Positions 8,671-16,410 of a stretch of DNA of 48,043 bases are shown in pieces. Positions within the stretch are counted from its first letter, which is position 1; every line of letters begins with the position of its first letter. The notes under the pieces were generated by a model, which searched no databases, had not been told where the DNA came from, and saw only the letters and a program-made list of their open reading frames with translations. Source of the stretch: Chthoniobacter flavus (GTDB lineage: Bacteria; Verrucomicrobiota; Verrucomicrobiia; Chthoniobacterales; JACTMZ01); assembly GCA_945878135.1 (NCBI GenBank), contig CAMDUL010000004.1:1-48043 (forward strand), given 5' to 3'. A program made the translations under genes and the position numbers.

Positions 8671-10665
8671 ATGACATCCGAACCAAACGAATCGCCCGGC
8701 TCCCCAATCCCGGTGAGTTTTCCGCTCCAGGTTGACAAACTTGGCGTGTCTGCCGGCGATTCCGGGCGCGAGTTGCTCTCCGAGATCACACTTTCGGTGA
8801 AGCCCGGTGAGTTCGTCTGTGTGCTTGGTCCGAGCGGTGCGGGCAAGACCACGCTGGTCCGCACTCTTTTGGGGCAACTGACGCCGGACCGGGGTGAGAT
8901 CCGTTTCGGTTCGCTTCGCGTGAGCGGGGATACCCGCGTATTGAGGGGACTTGTCGGTTATGTGCCGCAGAAAGAAATCGTGCACGATGCACTGCCGGTC
9001 GGTCGGGCCCTAAAGTATGCAGCAAAGCTTCGACTGCCTCCCTCGCTCGGCGACCGGGAGGTCGCGCAGCGTATCGACACCATCTCGAATGACGTAGGGA
9101 TTTCGCACCGGCTCGACACGCCGGTGGCGAAATTGTCCGGTGGCGAGTCGAAGCGCGTCAGTCTCGCCGTGGAGTTGCTTGCACTTCCGCGTATTTTGAT
9201 CGTCGACGAAGCGACCAGCAGTCTGGATCCGGCCAGTGATGCCAGAATCATGCATTTGCTGTCGGAATATGCGAAGTCGCACAACATCACGGTGCTTTGC
9301 GTCACGCACCATTTGGAAAACGCCAAACTCGCCGACCGCTTGGTCGTGCTGGCCTCCGGGCGTTTGGTCTGGTCCGGCGGTGCCCGTGACGCGCTCGATC
9401 ACTTCGGAGCCCGGAGCCTCTCGGAAATCTATATGTTGCTCGAGGATCTTCCTCTGGAGCAGTGGGTCGGACTTCACAAGATCTTTCAACATCAGCAGGA
9501 ATGTGCGCGCGAGCAGCCGAAGTCCGCGCCAACGGAAATGGGAAAACCACCGAGATTGGCTGACAGACCCGGCTGGTTCCGCCAGTTCAAAGCGCTATTG
9601 CTGCGGGGGTTGGAGGTTCTGGTCCGCGACCGCCGCTCGATGGCATTCATCGTTGGTGTTCCCCTTTTGATGGTGGTATTCGCCTACGCCGGTTTTTCCC
9701 ACGAAGATTTCGGCGACAAGACCTATCTTACGAGGCCGCTGGAGCCGCGGGAAATCCAGTTGGCCGGCCAGCTGTGGGGTCACACGTTGAACGCCCTTGC
9801 CATGTCCGACGCCGAGAGGTCCGAGTCGCTGAGTGTCCCCGCACAAATCCGCGTTTTCTTGGACAAGGAACAGAAACTGAAGGAAAAGCTGGGTTCCCCG
9901 GAAACAGCCGAGATGGTTAAAAAAGCACTGGCCGGCGATTTGTCCGTTGTTCCCGACAAGGAAATCACCAATCCGTGGCCGACTTGGAAATTCCGCTTCA
10001 CCGTCATCTTCGGGATTTTGATCCTCGGGTTTCTCGCCGGGCTGACGGCGATCGTGAAGGAGCGTCCGATTTTGGAAAGAGAGTCGGCCAACGGAGTCAG
10101 GACCAGCGCCTACATCGCCTCGAAGTTTTGCTTGCTGGGAATCGTGCTGGCCGTGCAGATCGTGCCGGCTGTCTGTCTGCTGCAGATTGCGTTCCGTCTG
10201 CCCGAGGTATTGAACAAGGCGGCTCCTTGGAACACGCTCTTCCAAGCGGGCGCACAGCTGGGCGAGTTGGGATCTTTTCTTTTGATCAGCTGGCTTGCGG
10301 CCATGGTCTGCGCCGGCATCGGATTGGTCTTTTCCGGATTGGTGAAAAGCCGCGAGCAGGTGTTGCTCATCCTTCCCTTGCTCATTCTTCCCCAATTGTT
10401 GCTCGGCGGCATGTTGATCAGATTGAAGGGCGGGGTGCTGACGATTATCGCCGAAATTTTTGTGCCCTCTTTCTGGGCCTTTCGCGGGACTATCGACTAC
10501 GTGGTCATGCATTCGCCTGTTCCACTTTACAATATCGGCGAGACATTCACGGGTTGGCAGGCTGACGGCGCCCTCACACTTCAAATGGTCGGAATATGGC
10601 TGATTGCCTATTTTGCGTTGGTGCTCAGTTTGCGCCGTTTCTCGGCGTCGCCAAGAAAGGGATAA
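8671..10665 (+). CDS. ABCG-like ABC transporter, ATPase fused to ABC-2 permease
   Basis: A 664-residue half-transporter with the ATPase first. Walker A is GPSGAGKTT (53-61), the signature LSGGESKRVSLAVELL (155-170), Walker B ILIVDEATSSLD with E180. This is the ABCG order and signature. After a linker (~275-300) come a first membrane helix (MAFIVGVPLLMVVFAYAGF), a long soluble loop, and about five more helices from residue 450 on. It probably works as a dimer in export. Its substrate may relate to the periplasmic redox fusion encoded directly upstream, but nothing in the sequence names it. Confidence 0.88.
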   Translation: MTSEPNESPGSPIPVSFPLQVDKLGVSAGDSGRELLSEITLSVKPGEFVCVLGPSGAGKTTLVRTLLGQLTPDRGEIRFGSLRVSGDTRVLRGLVGYVPQKEIVHDALPVGRALKYAAKLRLPPSLGDREVAQRIDTISNDVGISHRLDTPVAKLSGGESKRVSLAVELLALPRILIVDEATSSLDPASDARIMHLLSEYAKSHNITVLCVTHHLENAKLADRLVVLASGRLVWSGGARDALDHFGARSLSEIYMLLEDLPLEQWVGLHKIFQHQQECAREQPKSAPTEMGKPPRLADRPGWFRQFKALLLRGLEVLVRDRRSMAFIVGVPLLMVVFAYAGFSHEDFGDKTYLTRPLEPREIQLAGQLWGHTLNALAMSDAERSESLSVPAQIRVFLDKEQKLKEKLGSPETAEMVKKALAGDLSVVPDKEITNPWPTWKFRFTVIFGILILGFLAGLTAIVKERPILERESANGVRTSAYIASKFCLLGIVLAVQIVPAVCLLQIAFRLPEVLNKAAPWNTLFQAGAQLGELGSFLLISWLAAMVCAGIGLVFSGLVKSREQVLLILPLLILPQLLLGGMLIRLKGGVLTIIAEIFVPSFWAFRGTIDYVVMHSPVPLYNIGETFTGWQADGALTLQMVGIWLIAYFALVLSLRRFSASPRKG

Positions 10666-10702
10666 CGATCATCCCCGTGCCGGCCTCTTTGCAATTCAGG
10701 CG

Positions 10703-11398
10703 ATGGATAAATTGATAAACTCGCGGAGCAATCTGACTTGCTCCGCGGCATTCTTCGATCTCGACAACACACTGCTCCGCGGATCTTCGCTTTTCCATCT
10801 GGGGTGGGGTGGCTTCAAAAGAGGAATGTTTTCCGCGCGCGAGGCGTTGCGGTTTTCCGTGGCCCAGCTCCACTTTCTTGTCACGGGCACAGAGCGGGAA
10901 GATGCTCCCGAGACATGGGGCAACTTCGCCGCTGCGTTCGTCAAGGGGGCTGAAGTTGCCGAGTTGGTGCGTATCGGAAGAGAAATCATCGACGAATCGA
11001 TCAAACCCGCATTGCGCAGCCCGGTCCTCGAAACGGCCCGACGCCATCTCTCCGCGGGAGAAGAGGTTTGGATCGTGACGGCATCGCCGCACGAGTTGTC
11101 GCAAATGCTTGCCGAGATCCTCGGCTTTACCGGAGGCATCGGGACGCGCGCGGAAGTGATCGCAGGCCGTTACACCGGTCGCATCCCGGCGGGCATTCTG
11201 CACGGCCCGCTCAAGGCTGAAGCTGTTGTGGCCATGGCCGACGAACGAGGCATCGATCTTACCAAGTCCAGCGCCTACAGCGATAGCATCAATGACCTGC
11301 CCATGCTCCGTGCGGTCGGCTTCCCGCAAGCCGTCGCGCCCGACCGGGAACTCGCCCGTGTGGCGCGCCGGCACGGATGGCCGGTTCACCACCCCTGA
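10703..11398 (+). CDS. HAD-IB family phosphatase (SerB-like)
   Basis: A 231-residue haloacid dehalogenase-type hydrolase. Motif I is FFDLDNTLLRGSS (nucleophile Asp and acid/base Asp), motif II WIVTASPHEL, motif IV AYSDSINDLPML with its Mg-binding Asp. The helical cap between motifs I and II is the subclass IB type seen in phosphoserine phosphatase-like proteins. HAD-IB proteins are often next to or fused with PlsC acyltransferases, and a plsC-like gene lies convergently 40 nt downstream, so a lipid phosphate substrate is plausible. ATG 10703 is chosen because upstream in-frame codons overlap the ABC gene and look non-coding. Confidence 0.85.
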   Translation: MDKLINSRSNLTCSAAFFDLDNTLLRGSSLFHLGWGGFKRGMFSAREALRFSVAQLHFLVTGTEREDAPETWGNFAAAFVKGAEVAELVRIGREIIDESIKPALRSPVLETARRHLSAGEEVWIVTASPHELSQMLAEILGFTGGIGTRAEVIAGRYTGRIPAGILHGPLKAEAVVAMADERGIDLTKSSAYSDSINDLPMLRAVGFPQAVAPDRELARVARRHGWPVHHP

Positions 11399-11437
11399 AA
11401 CTACCACCAGCTGCCCGGCCGCGCGGACCGGTGCCGA

Positions 11438-12280
11438 TCAGGAGACGGATCCGGCATTGCACCCGGCGGGATTTCCCACTGCACCAGCCATCAATTCCGC
11501 CACGGCATCCCGTGTTTGCGCGGCCAACTCAAAGCGGTCGCTTTGCTTCAAGCCGTTCGTCGAAATCGGTTCGCCGATCCGAACTTGGATCTTCGACGGT
11601 CGCACGCGAAAGGCGCCTTTCGAAAGCATGCGTCCGCTTCCGGCGATGGCGACGGGCAGGATATCCACATTCTCCGCGATTGCTGCGGCAAGCGAACCGG
11701 CGGCAAATGGTCCGACAGCTCCGTCTATCGACCGCGTGCCTTCAGGAAAGACAACGGTCCACTCGCCTCGCCTCAATGCCTTCTTGAGTTCGCGAACGGC
11801 CTCAGCCGCGCGCTGTTGGGTGGACCGGTCGACAAAAACCATTCCCAAGGACCGCATGAATCTTCCGATCAACGGCAACCGGTCCAGCTCCTTCTTGGCC
11901 GTGAATCTCAGCGGCACCGGAAGCGCACGATAGAGGATGGGGACATCCGCGTAAGATTGGTGGTTCGAAACAACGAGGGCCGGCCTGCCGGGCGATACAT
12001 TGTGCTCTCCGATGACGGAGAGGCGGGAGAGGCCGCCCGCAATAATGATGGGAGCCCAGATGTTTCTCGCCATCCAGAGGGCCAACCTCGAGTCTCCGGA
12101 GCATCTTTGCGCGACAAGCGCCAAGGGAATAATGGTCCCGCAGACAATAGCCAGACTGACGGCTTGCACGAAGTTGACGGGCAACCAGAGGAGAGTCGTC
12201 CAACGTCCTTCTTTGGCGTTTGCCGCGGTTCTCGCGACCGGACCGCGCGCCGGGAAATGTCCTGAACGACAAGCTTCCAT
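11438..12280 (-). CDS. plsC: 1-acylglycerol-3-phosphate acyltransferase (PlsC-like)
   Basis: A 280-residue inner-membrane acyltransferase making phosphatidic acid from lysophosphatidic acid. An N-terminal hydrophobic stretch (WLPVNFVQAVSLAIVCGTII) precedes the catalytic NHQSYAD box (H107, D112), a KKELDRLPLIGRFMRSLG block and FPEGTRS (E180). These are the conserved PlsC blocks in order. The frame is open from a GTG at 12283 directly followed by the ATG used here. A TATTGT box (12291-12296, minus strand) lies 10 nt before that ATG. It converges with the HAD-IB phosphatase gene. Confidence 0.88.
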   Translation of the reverse strand: MEACRSGHFPARGPVARTAANAKEGRWTTLLWLPVNFVQAVSLAIVCGTIIPLALVAQRCSGDSRLALWMARNIWAPIIIAGGLSRLSVIGEHNVSPGRPALVVSNHQSYADVPILYRALPVPLRFTAKKELDRLPLIGRFMRSLGMVFVDRSTQQRAAEAVRELKKALRRGEWTVVFPEGTRSIDGAVGPFAAGSLAAAIAENVDILPVAIAGSGRMLSKGAFRVRPSKIQVRIGEPISTNGLKQSDRFELAAQTRDAVAELMAGAVGNPAGCNAGSVS

Positions 12281-12290
12281 CACCTCGGAA

Positions 12291-12318
12291 ACAATACGTG
12301 GTCCTTTGACAAGGCAAA
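12291..12318 (-). promoter_or_regulatory. Predicted promoter of the plsC-like gene
   Basis: Minus strand: TTTGCC (12318-12313), 16-nt spacer, TATTGT (12296-12291), then 10 nt to the ATG. The -35 is weak; the placement matches other starts in this window. Confidence 0.3.
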
Positions 12319-12388
12319 CGGAAAACCCAAGTTTCCGGATTGGCCGGGCAGTTTTCGGTCAGTCGCATCCTTTTGTTCGCGACAAAGG

Positions 12389-13612
12389 TTGATAAGTTGT
12401 TCCTCAACTTTGCATTCACCATTGCCTGATTCCGCTCCATGCATACTTCTGATGGCCACCGCTGACGCGCGTGGTCATTTGATGCGCGGTCAGCTGCTCT
12501 ATCATGCGCTTCGCGCCCGCGGGGCCGAGGTGTCCGTGTTGACCACCTCCGACGAAGGCCGCCGTTTTCTCGCCGAGTTCGGCGTTCCCGCGGAGGTGTT
12601 GTCACGTCATTACGCCGTGGTTTTCGACTCCCGGCAAAAGATGCGCACGGTCGCGACGGATCTGCGTGTGACCACGTATTTTTTCTTACCTTGGCACATG
12701 CTGCGGGATATCTGCCGCTTGGCGCGGCATTTTTCCGGGGTGGACTTGATCGTGAACGATTCGCTTCACCCGGCATTCCTGCTGATGGGGGGGCTGGACC
12801 CGTGGCGCAAGCGTGCCGTGCACATCTACGGGTGGAGTCTCCGCGAATCTCTGGAGGAAAACTTCATCGGGCGCCTGTGGGGTCCCGCCGCCCGTTTCTT
12901 CCGCTGGTGGGTCCGCTTTGGTTTGTCGCGCGCCCGCGGCAGGTTGGTCCACGACTTCGCTTTCCCTTTGCCGGAGAGATCGGATCCCTCAATGCCCGAA
13001 CACCAATTGCCCACACCGCTGGCCTTGGTTGGCCCCGGTCGCGGTGCCGCGCGCCGCGCCCACAAAGCCGCGGTTTACCTCAACCCGCACTTCTCCGACC
13101 CCGCCTTGGCTGAGGCATTGGAGACGGCACTGCAAGAACCCCGGAGCGTTGAAGGTCCGGAGGACGGGGGCGTTTTCTTTCTCGGCGAAGGTTACGCCGA
13201 TCGACCGGGTTGGCAGTCGTATGCCAAGGACTGGATCGATATCGCCGCGCATGCCGAAGTGCTCGTGTCCGCCCCCGGCATGGCGGCGCTGGCCACGGCT
13301 CAAGCGTTGGACAAACCCCTGATCCTCATCGTCACGGCACAACCCGAACAGCAAAGGAATGCGGAACGTGCGTCCGCGTTGGGTCTGCGCCATCGAGTCG
13401 TGCCGTGGAACGAGCACTCGACGAAGGAGCGATTTGCCGAGGCTTTCGTCGAAGCCCATCGTGATCTGCGGTGCGACAACGCGGCGCATCAAGGATGCAT
13501 CGAAGGCGCAAATCATGCGCACCCCATGCTGCGGAAGCGCTTGGACCGGTGGGTGGATATCCTGATGGCTTGGGCTTCCGAAAAAGGCGGACAAACTCGC
13601 GCCGAGCATTGA
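12389..13612 (+). CDS. GT-B fold glycosyltransferase
   Basis: Up to 407 residues. The N-terminal Rossmann half opens with CILLMATADARGHLMRGQLL, the nucleotide-sugar enzyme pattern in which a glycine loop follows the first strand. The C-terminal half has AEVLVSAPGMAALATAQALD and PLILIVTAQPEQQRNAERA, resembling the donor-binding part of MurG/GT28-like enzymes (search for a usable source gene, then E/Q-rich pocket). Donor and acceptor are unknown. The start is unresolved: ATG 12452 would remove the first beta strand, so one of the TTG codons at 12389, 12410 or 12422 is more likely. It ends 21 nt before the convergent acyltransferase gene. Confidence 0.72.
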   Translation: MISCSSTLHSPLPDSAPCILLMATADARGHLMRGQLLYHALRARGAEVSVLTTSDEGRRFLAEFGVPAEVLSRHYAVVFDSRQKMRTVATDLRVTTYFFLPWHMLRDICRLARHFSGVDLIVNDSLHPAFLLMGGLDPWRKRAVHIYGWSLRESLEENFIGRLWGPAARFFRWWVRFGLSRARGRLVHDFAFPLPERSDPSMPEHQLPTPLALVGPGRGAARRAHKAAVYLNPHFSDPALAEALETALQEPRSVEGPEDGGVFFLGEGYADRPGWQSYAKDWIDIAAHAEVLVSAPGMAALATAQALDKPLILIVTAQPEQQRNAERASALGLRHRVVPWNEHSTKERFAEAFVEAHRDLRCDNAAHQGCIEGANHAHPMLRKRLDRWVDILMAWASEKGGQTRAEH

Positions 13613-13633
13613 AAAGCGACAGCGTTCGGCATT

Positions 13634-15304
13634 TCAGCCCGACGTCTGCCGTTTCCTTGGCCCGTTGAGCAAAGTGCCGATCCACGTGTAGCGAACCATC
13701 CAATGGTAAGAGGCGAACAACAGGGCGGTTGCGGTTGTGAAGACGAGCAGGAATTTCAGCGAGGCGGGCCAGGCGAGGGGGAGCACGGCGATTTGGAGGG
13801 CGAGAACGAGCGGCAGGTGCGCGAGGTAGATCCAGTAAGCGGAATCGGTAAACCAGCGCGCGCGGTAACCGAGGTGGCGAAAGCAGTGCGCAAAGAGCCC
13901 CATCATGCCGAGCGAGAGACACCAGGTATAGGCGCATTGCGCGAGGGTCTCACCTGCCTTGGTTCCCAAGAGGAGTATCGACGCCGGGAAAAACAGGAGA
14001 AGCCCGGCGGGGAGTAGAATCCGCCAGCGCGTCCCCAACGACGTCCCGAGCCCGTCCTTGGCGAACACCGCGGCTCCGAACCAAAAAAAGACGCCATAGT
14101 AGACCAGCAGATGCGGAGGAGGAACCAGCGGACCCAGCCAAATATCCGGACCGAAGACGGCTCCCATCATGGCCTGCGGGAAAAACGTGAGCAGCGGCAG
14201 GAACCACAAAAACCGGCCGGTCGGTGCGAAGCCCAGCCGCACGGCGAGGGCGAGAAGCACGATGAACAGAAAGAGCACCCACAGAAACCAAAGGTGATCG
14301 AACAGGGTTTCGTCGAAAAAGTGCACGGATGCCCCGCCCAAAGTGACCAGCAACGTGTCGGAATAGAGAATGGTGCGGTAGTGCGTCGAGAGGATGGTCA
14401 GGAACGATGACAGCGTTCGAGGTTCACGGCTCTCGGCGTCCAACAACATCCTCGATGACGCGGCGATCCCGCGCCGCACGGCCGCTTCCTCCGGATGGGC
14501 CAATTGCAGTCTGCGGGCGTAGGCCTCTTTGTATTCGAACGAGCCGAGGCAAGAGGTCGATGCCGTTTGCCCCGCCTTGTCGCGCGCCGAGGGATCCGCC
14601 CCCCGATCGAGCAGGAGACGCACGGCCGGGGTTTTCCCGAAGTAGGCCGCCTGATGAAGCGGCGTGCTTCCCGCACTGTCAGCCGCGCCGATGTCCGCTC
14701 CCCGGTCGAGGAGGAGTGTGATCATGGCCGTGTTTCCGGTCAGCGAAGCCCAGCCCAGCGGCGACAGCCCGAAAGCGGGGTCGGCCCGATGGGCCGTGGC
14801 CTCCGCGTTGAGGAGCCGCGCAACGGTCGCGGTATCTCCGGCCACGACGGCATCGGCCATTTCGCCGCGTTGCTTCGGCATGGCCGCCTCGACTTTCACC
14901 GCCTCGTGGCGAAGCAGATTGCTCACCGGGACGATGGTGATCAGTGCGAGCAGCAGGGGCAGAAGGATTCTCCGGGCGCGGTGCCGCAGCATCCCGCGCA
15001 GGCCCTGCTTCCGCAGAATGAACATGGCGAAAAACCCGCTGAGCAAGAAAAACAGCGGCATACGGAACATGTGGATGGCGGCGACAGGTATGAAGAACAG
15101 ATCGTTCTGCCTGCTGTCCTGCACCGGCCACGGGCCCGGCATGAAACTCATGAAGGAATGGAAAACTATGCCGAGGAGCATCGCGACGACCCGCAGAACG
15201 TCCAGGTCGGTGCGCCTCGGGTCCCCCGAGCCGCCGTCGCCCGGCCTTGCCTTGGCGGAGATCGTGGGATCCGTGGTCCGGGCCTTGTTCTGTGGGCTGT
15301 TCAT
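13634..15304 (-). CDS. Acyltransferase-3 family membrane protein with embedded ankyrin repeats
   Basis: A 556-residue multi-span protein of the acyltransferase-3 (OafA/OPGC-like) type. RTDLDVLRVVAMLLGIVFH carries the conserved N-terminal Arg and His49; RMPLFFLLSGFF and about eight further helices follow. These enzymes O-acylate sugars or other surface molecules using acyl-CoA. Between the third helix (~113-130) and the rest is a soluble insert (~135-300) with ankyrin repeats: LSPLGWASLTGNTAMITLLL, then GSTPLHQAAYFGKTPAVRLL, each followed by the LLDRGAD turn. Ankyrin repeats bind proteins, so the insert may recruit a partner or control activity. The two coding ends are in one frame with no sign of an assembly break. 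Confidence 0.85.
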   Translation of the reverse strand: MNSPQNKARTTDPTISAKARPGDGGSGDPRRTDLDVLRVVAMLLGIVFHSFMSFMPGPWPVQDSRQNDLFFIPVAAIHMFRMPLFFLLSGFFAMFILRKQGLRGMLRHRARRILLPLLLALITIVPVSNLLRHEAVKVEAAMPKQRGEMADAVVAGDTATVARLLNAEATAHRADPAFGLSPLGWASLTGNTAMITLLLDRGADIGAADSAGSTPLHQAAYFGKTPAVRLLLDRGADPSARDKAGQTASTSCLGSFEYKEAYARRLQLAHPEEAAVRRGIAASSRMLLDAESREPRTLSSFLTILSTHYRTILYSDTLLVTLGGASVHFFDETLFDHLWFLWVLFLFIVLLALAVRLGFAPTGRFLWFLPLLTFFPQAMMGAVFGPDIWLGPLVPPPHLLVYYGVFFWFGAAVFAKDGLGTSLGTRWRILLPAGLLLFFPASILLLGTKAGETLAQCAYTWCLSLGMMGLFAHCFRHLGYRARWFTDSAYWIYLAHLPLVLALQIAVLPLAWPASLKFLLVFTTATALLFASYHWMVRYTWIGTLLNGPRKRQTSG

Positions 15305-15395
15305 GAACCGAAGCGGCTTCCACGCTAGTCACCGGTTGCCGGTTCGGCCAGTCATCCCGAGGGGTCCCGGTCTCCATGGCCGGTCTCGAGATGCC

Positions 15396-15424
15396 TTGCG
15401 CCCGTCCTCCCCGGACGCTATGCA
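15396..15424 (+). promoter_or_regulatory. Predicted promoter of the cytochrome b562 operon
   Basis: TTGCGC (15396-15401), 17-nt spacer, TATGCA (15419-15424), ending 7 nt before ATG 15432. The transcript would start at or near that ATG, and an alternative ATG at 15420 would fall inside the -10 box. Confidence 0.35.
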
Positions 15425-15431
15425 CGCACCT

Positions 15432-15863
15432 ATGAACACACGTTTCCGCCACGCTGGCTTGTTCGCTTTCGTTGTTCTTTGTGTCTCGGCCCCGCTCCGC
15501 GCCGAAACTCCGCTCGAGGAGCAGATGGACACCATGAAAGCCGCTTTCCGCAGCATCAAGACGGCGATGGAAGCACCGGTTGACGGCGACAAAGACAAAT
15601 ACGTCGTATTCGCCGATGAATTACGGGCCGCAGCCATCAAGGCCAAAGAATTTGATCCCAAAAAACTCGGTGAAATTCCCGCAGGCGATCGCGAGCAGTT
15701 TCTGACCGATTACCGGCAGTCCATCGACCAACTGGTCGTCCTCATCGATCAGCTCAAAACCCAGCTTGCCGCGGGCGATTGGGACGGCGTGCGCGCGCAG
15801 ATGAGACTTATCAACCGGGTTCAAGGTGCCGGGCACGAGAGATTCCGGAGCGAGGAACCTTGA
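15432..15863 (+). CDS. Cytochrome b562-like periplasmic haem protein
   Basis: A 143-residue protein: signal peptide (cleavage after about A24), then a four-helix bundle of the cytochrome b562 family. The start of mature helix 1, LEEQMDTMK, aligns with LEDNMETLN of E. coli b562 and supplies the haem ligand M32; GHERFR near the C-terminus supplies H135, matching the E. coli ligand His102. Both axial ligands are thus kept. These small proteins bind haem b non-covalently and probably carry electrons in the periplasm, though the physiological partner is unknown. ATG 15420 is a possible earlier start. The stop overlaps the next gene's TTG start (TTGA). Confidence 0.8.
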   Translation: MNTRFRHAGLFAFVVLCVSAPLRAETPLEEQMDTMKAAFRSIKTAMEAPVDGDKDKYVVFADELRAAAIKAKEFDPKKLGEIPAGDREQFLTDYRQSIDQLVVLIDQLKTQLAAGDWDGVRAQMRLINRVQGAGHERFRSEEP

Positions 15864-16270
15864 AGCGACTGTCCGTTTGGATCTGCGGTGCGGGCGTCGT
15901 CATCTTCGCCGCCATCCAGTTTGTCCCGTCTGCACACACCAATCCGCCGGTCGAGTTCGACGCCGAGTGGGATTCCCCGCGCACGCGTGATTTGTTTTAC
16001 CGGGCCTGCGCCGACTGCCATAGCCACGAAACGAGGTGGCCCTGGTACAGCAAAGTCGCCCCGGTCTCGTGGCTGGTCGCCAACCACGTGCGCGAGGGGC
16101 GTCGCGACATGAATGTTTCGGTGCCGGACGAAGTCGATGTCACCGAGGCTGTGGCGCAAATCCGCGACGGGCGGATGCCGCCTGCCGACTACCGGTTGAT
16201 GCACCCCGAGGCGCGGCTCGGTGAAACCGAAAAAGCCGATCTCATCTCCGGACTGAAAAAAACATTTTGA
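15860..16270 (+). CDS. Haem-binding domain (Haem_bd) monohaem cytochrome c
   Basis: A 136-residue protein from a TTG that overlaps the stop of the b562 gene. An N-terminal membrane anchor or signal (VWICGAGVVIFAAIQFVPS) is followed by C50-AD-C53-H54 within FYRACADCHSHETRWPWYSK and VAPVSWLVANHVREGR, the signature of the Haem_bd family (PF14376). DGRMPP further on offers a likely Met sixth ligand. Haem is covalently bound on the periplasmic side. Together with b562 it makes a two-carrier module ahead of an ABC exporter. Confidence 0.85.
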   Translation: MKRLSVWICGAGVVIFAAIQFVPSAHTNPPVEFDAEWDSPRTRDLFYRACADCHSHETRWPWYSKVAPVSWLVANHVREGRRDMNVSVPDEVDVTEAVAQIRDGRMPPADYRLMHPEARLGETEKADLISGLKKTF

Positions 16271-16410
16271 TGCACAACGCACGCGCAAGTGCCGCGTCCA
16301 TCCTGTTTCGACTGGTTCACGACGGCGATCGGCAGCAAGCACCGACGAATGTCGTCGCGCCATCCTTGCATCCCGTGACCTCTGTGTTGATGGTCTTGCT
16401 TTATCCATGA
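16270..16410 (+). CDS. Candidate 46-residue peptide bridging cytochrome and ABC genes
   Basis: The 136-nt gap between the Haem_bd cytochrome and the ABC permease is filled exactly by one open frame. Its ATG (16270) overlaps the upstream TGA (TGATG), and its TGA (16408-16410) overlaps the permease ATG (ATGA). The peptide starts MHNARASAAS and ends in a hydrophobic SVLMVLLYP. Every other junction in this operon also overlaps by 4 nt, so the frame could relay ribosomes to the permease. No homologue is recognised; it may be a coupling peptide or chance. Confidence 0.35.
   Translation: MHNARASAASILFRLVHDGDRQQAPTNVVAPSLHPVTSVLMVLLYP

Noticed and set aside
12306..12334. TTGACA box (12306-12311) as promoter of the GT-B gene
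   Set aside because: The hexamer is perfect, but the -10 at 17 nt (AAGTTT) is poor and no alternative spacing gives a good box.
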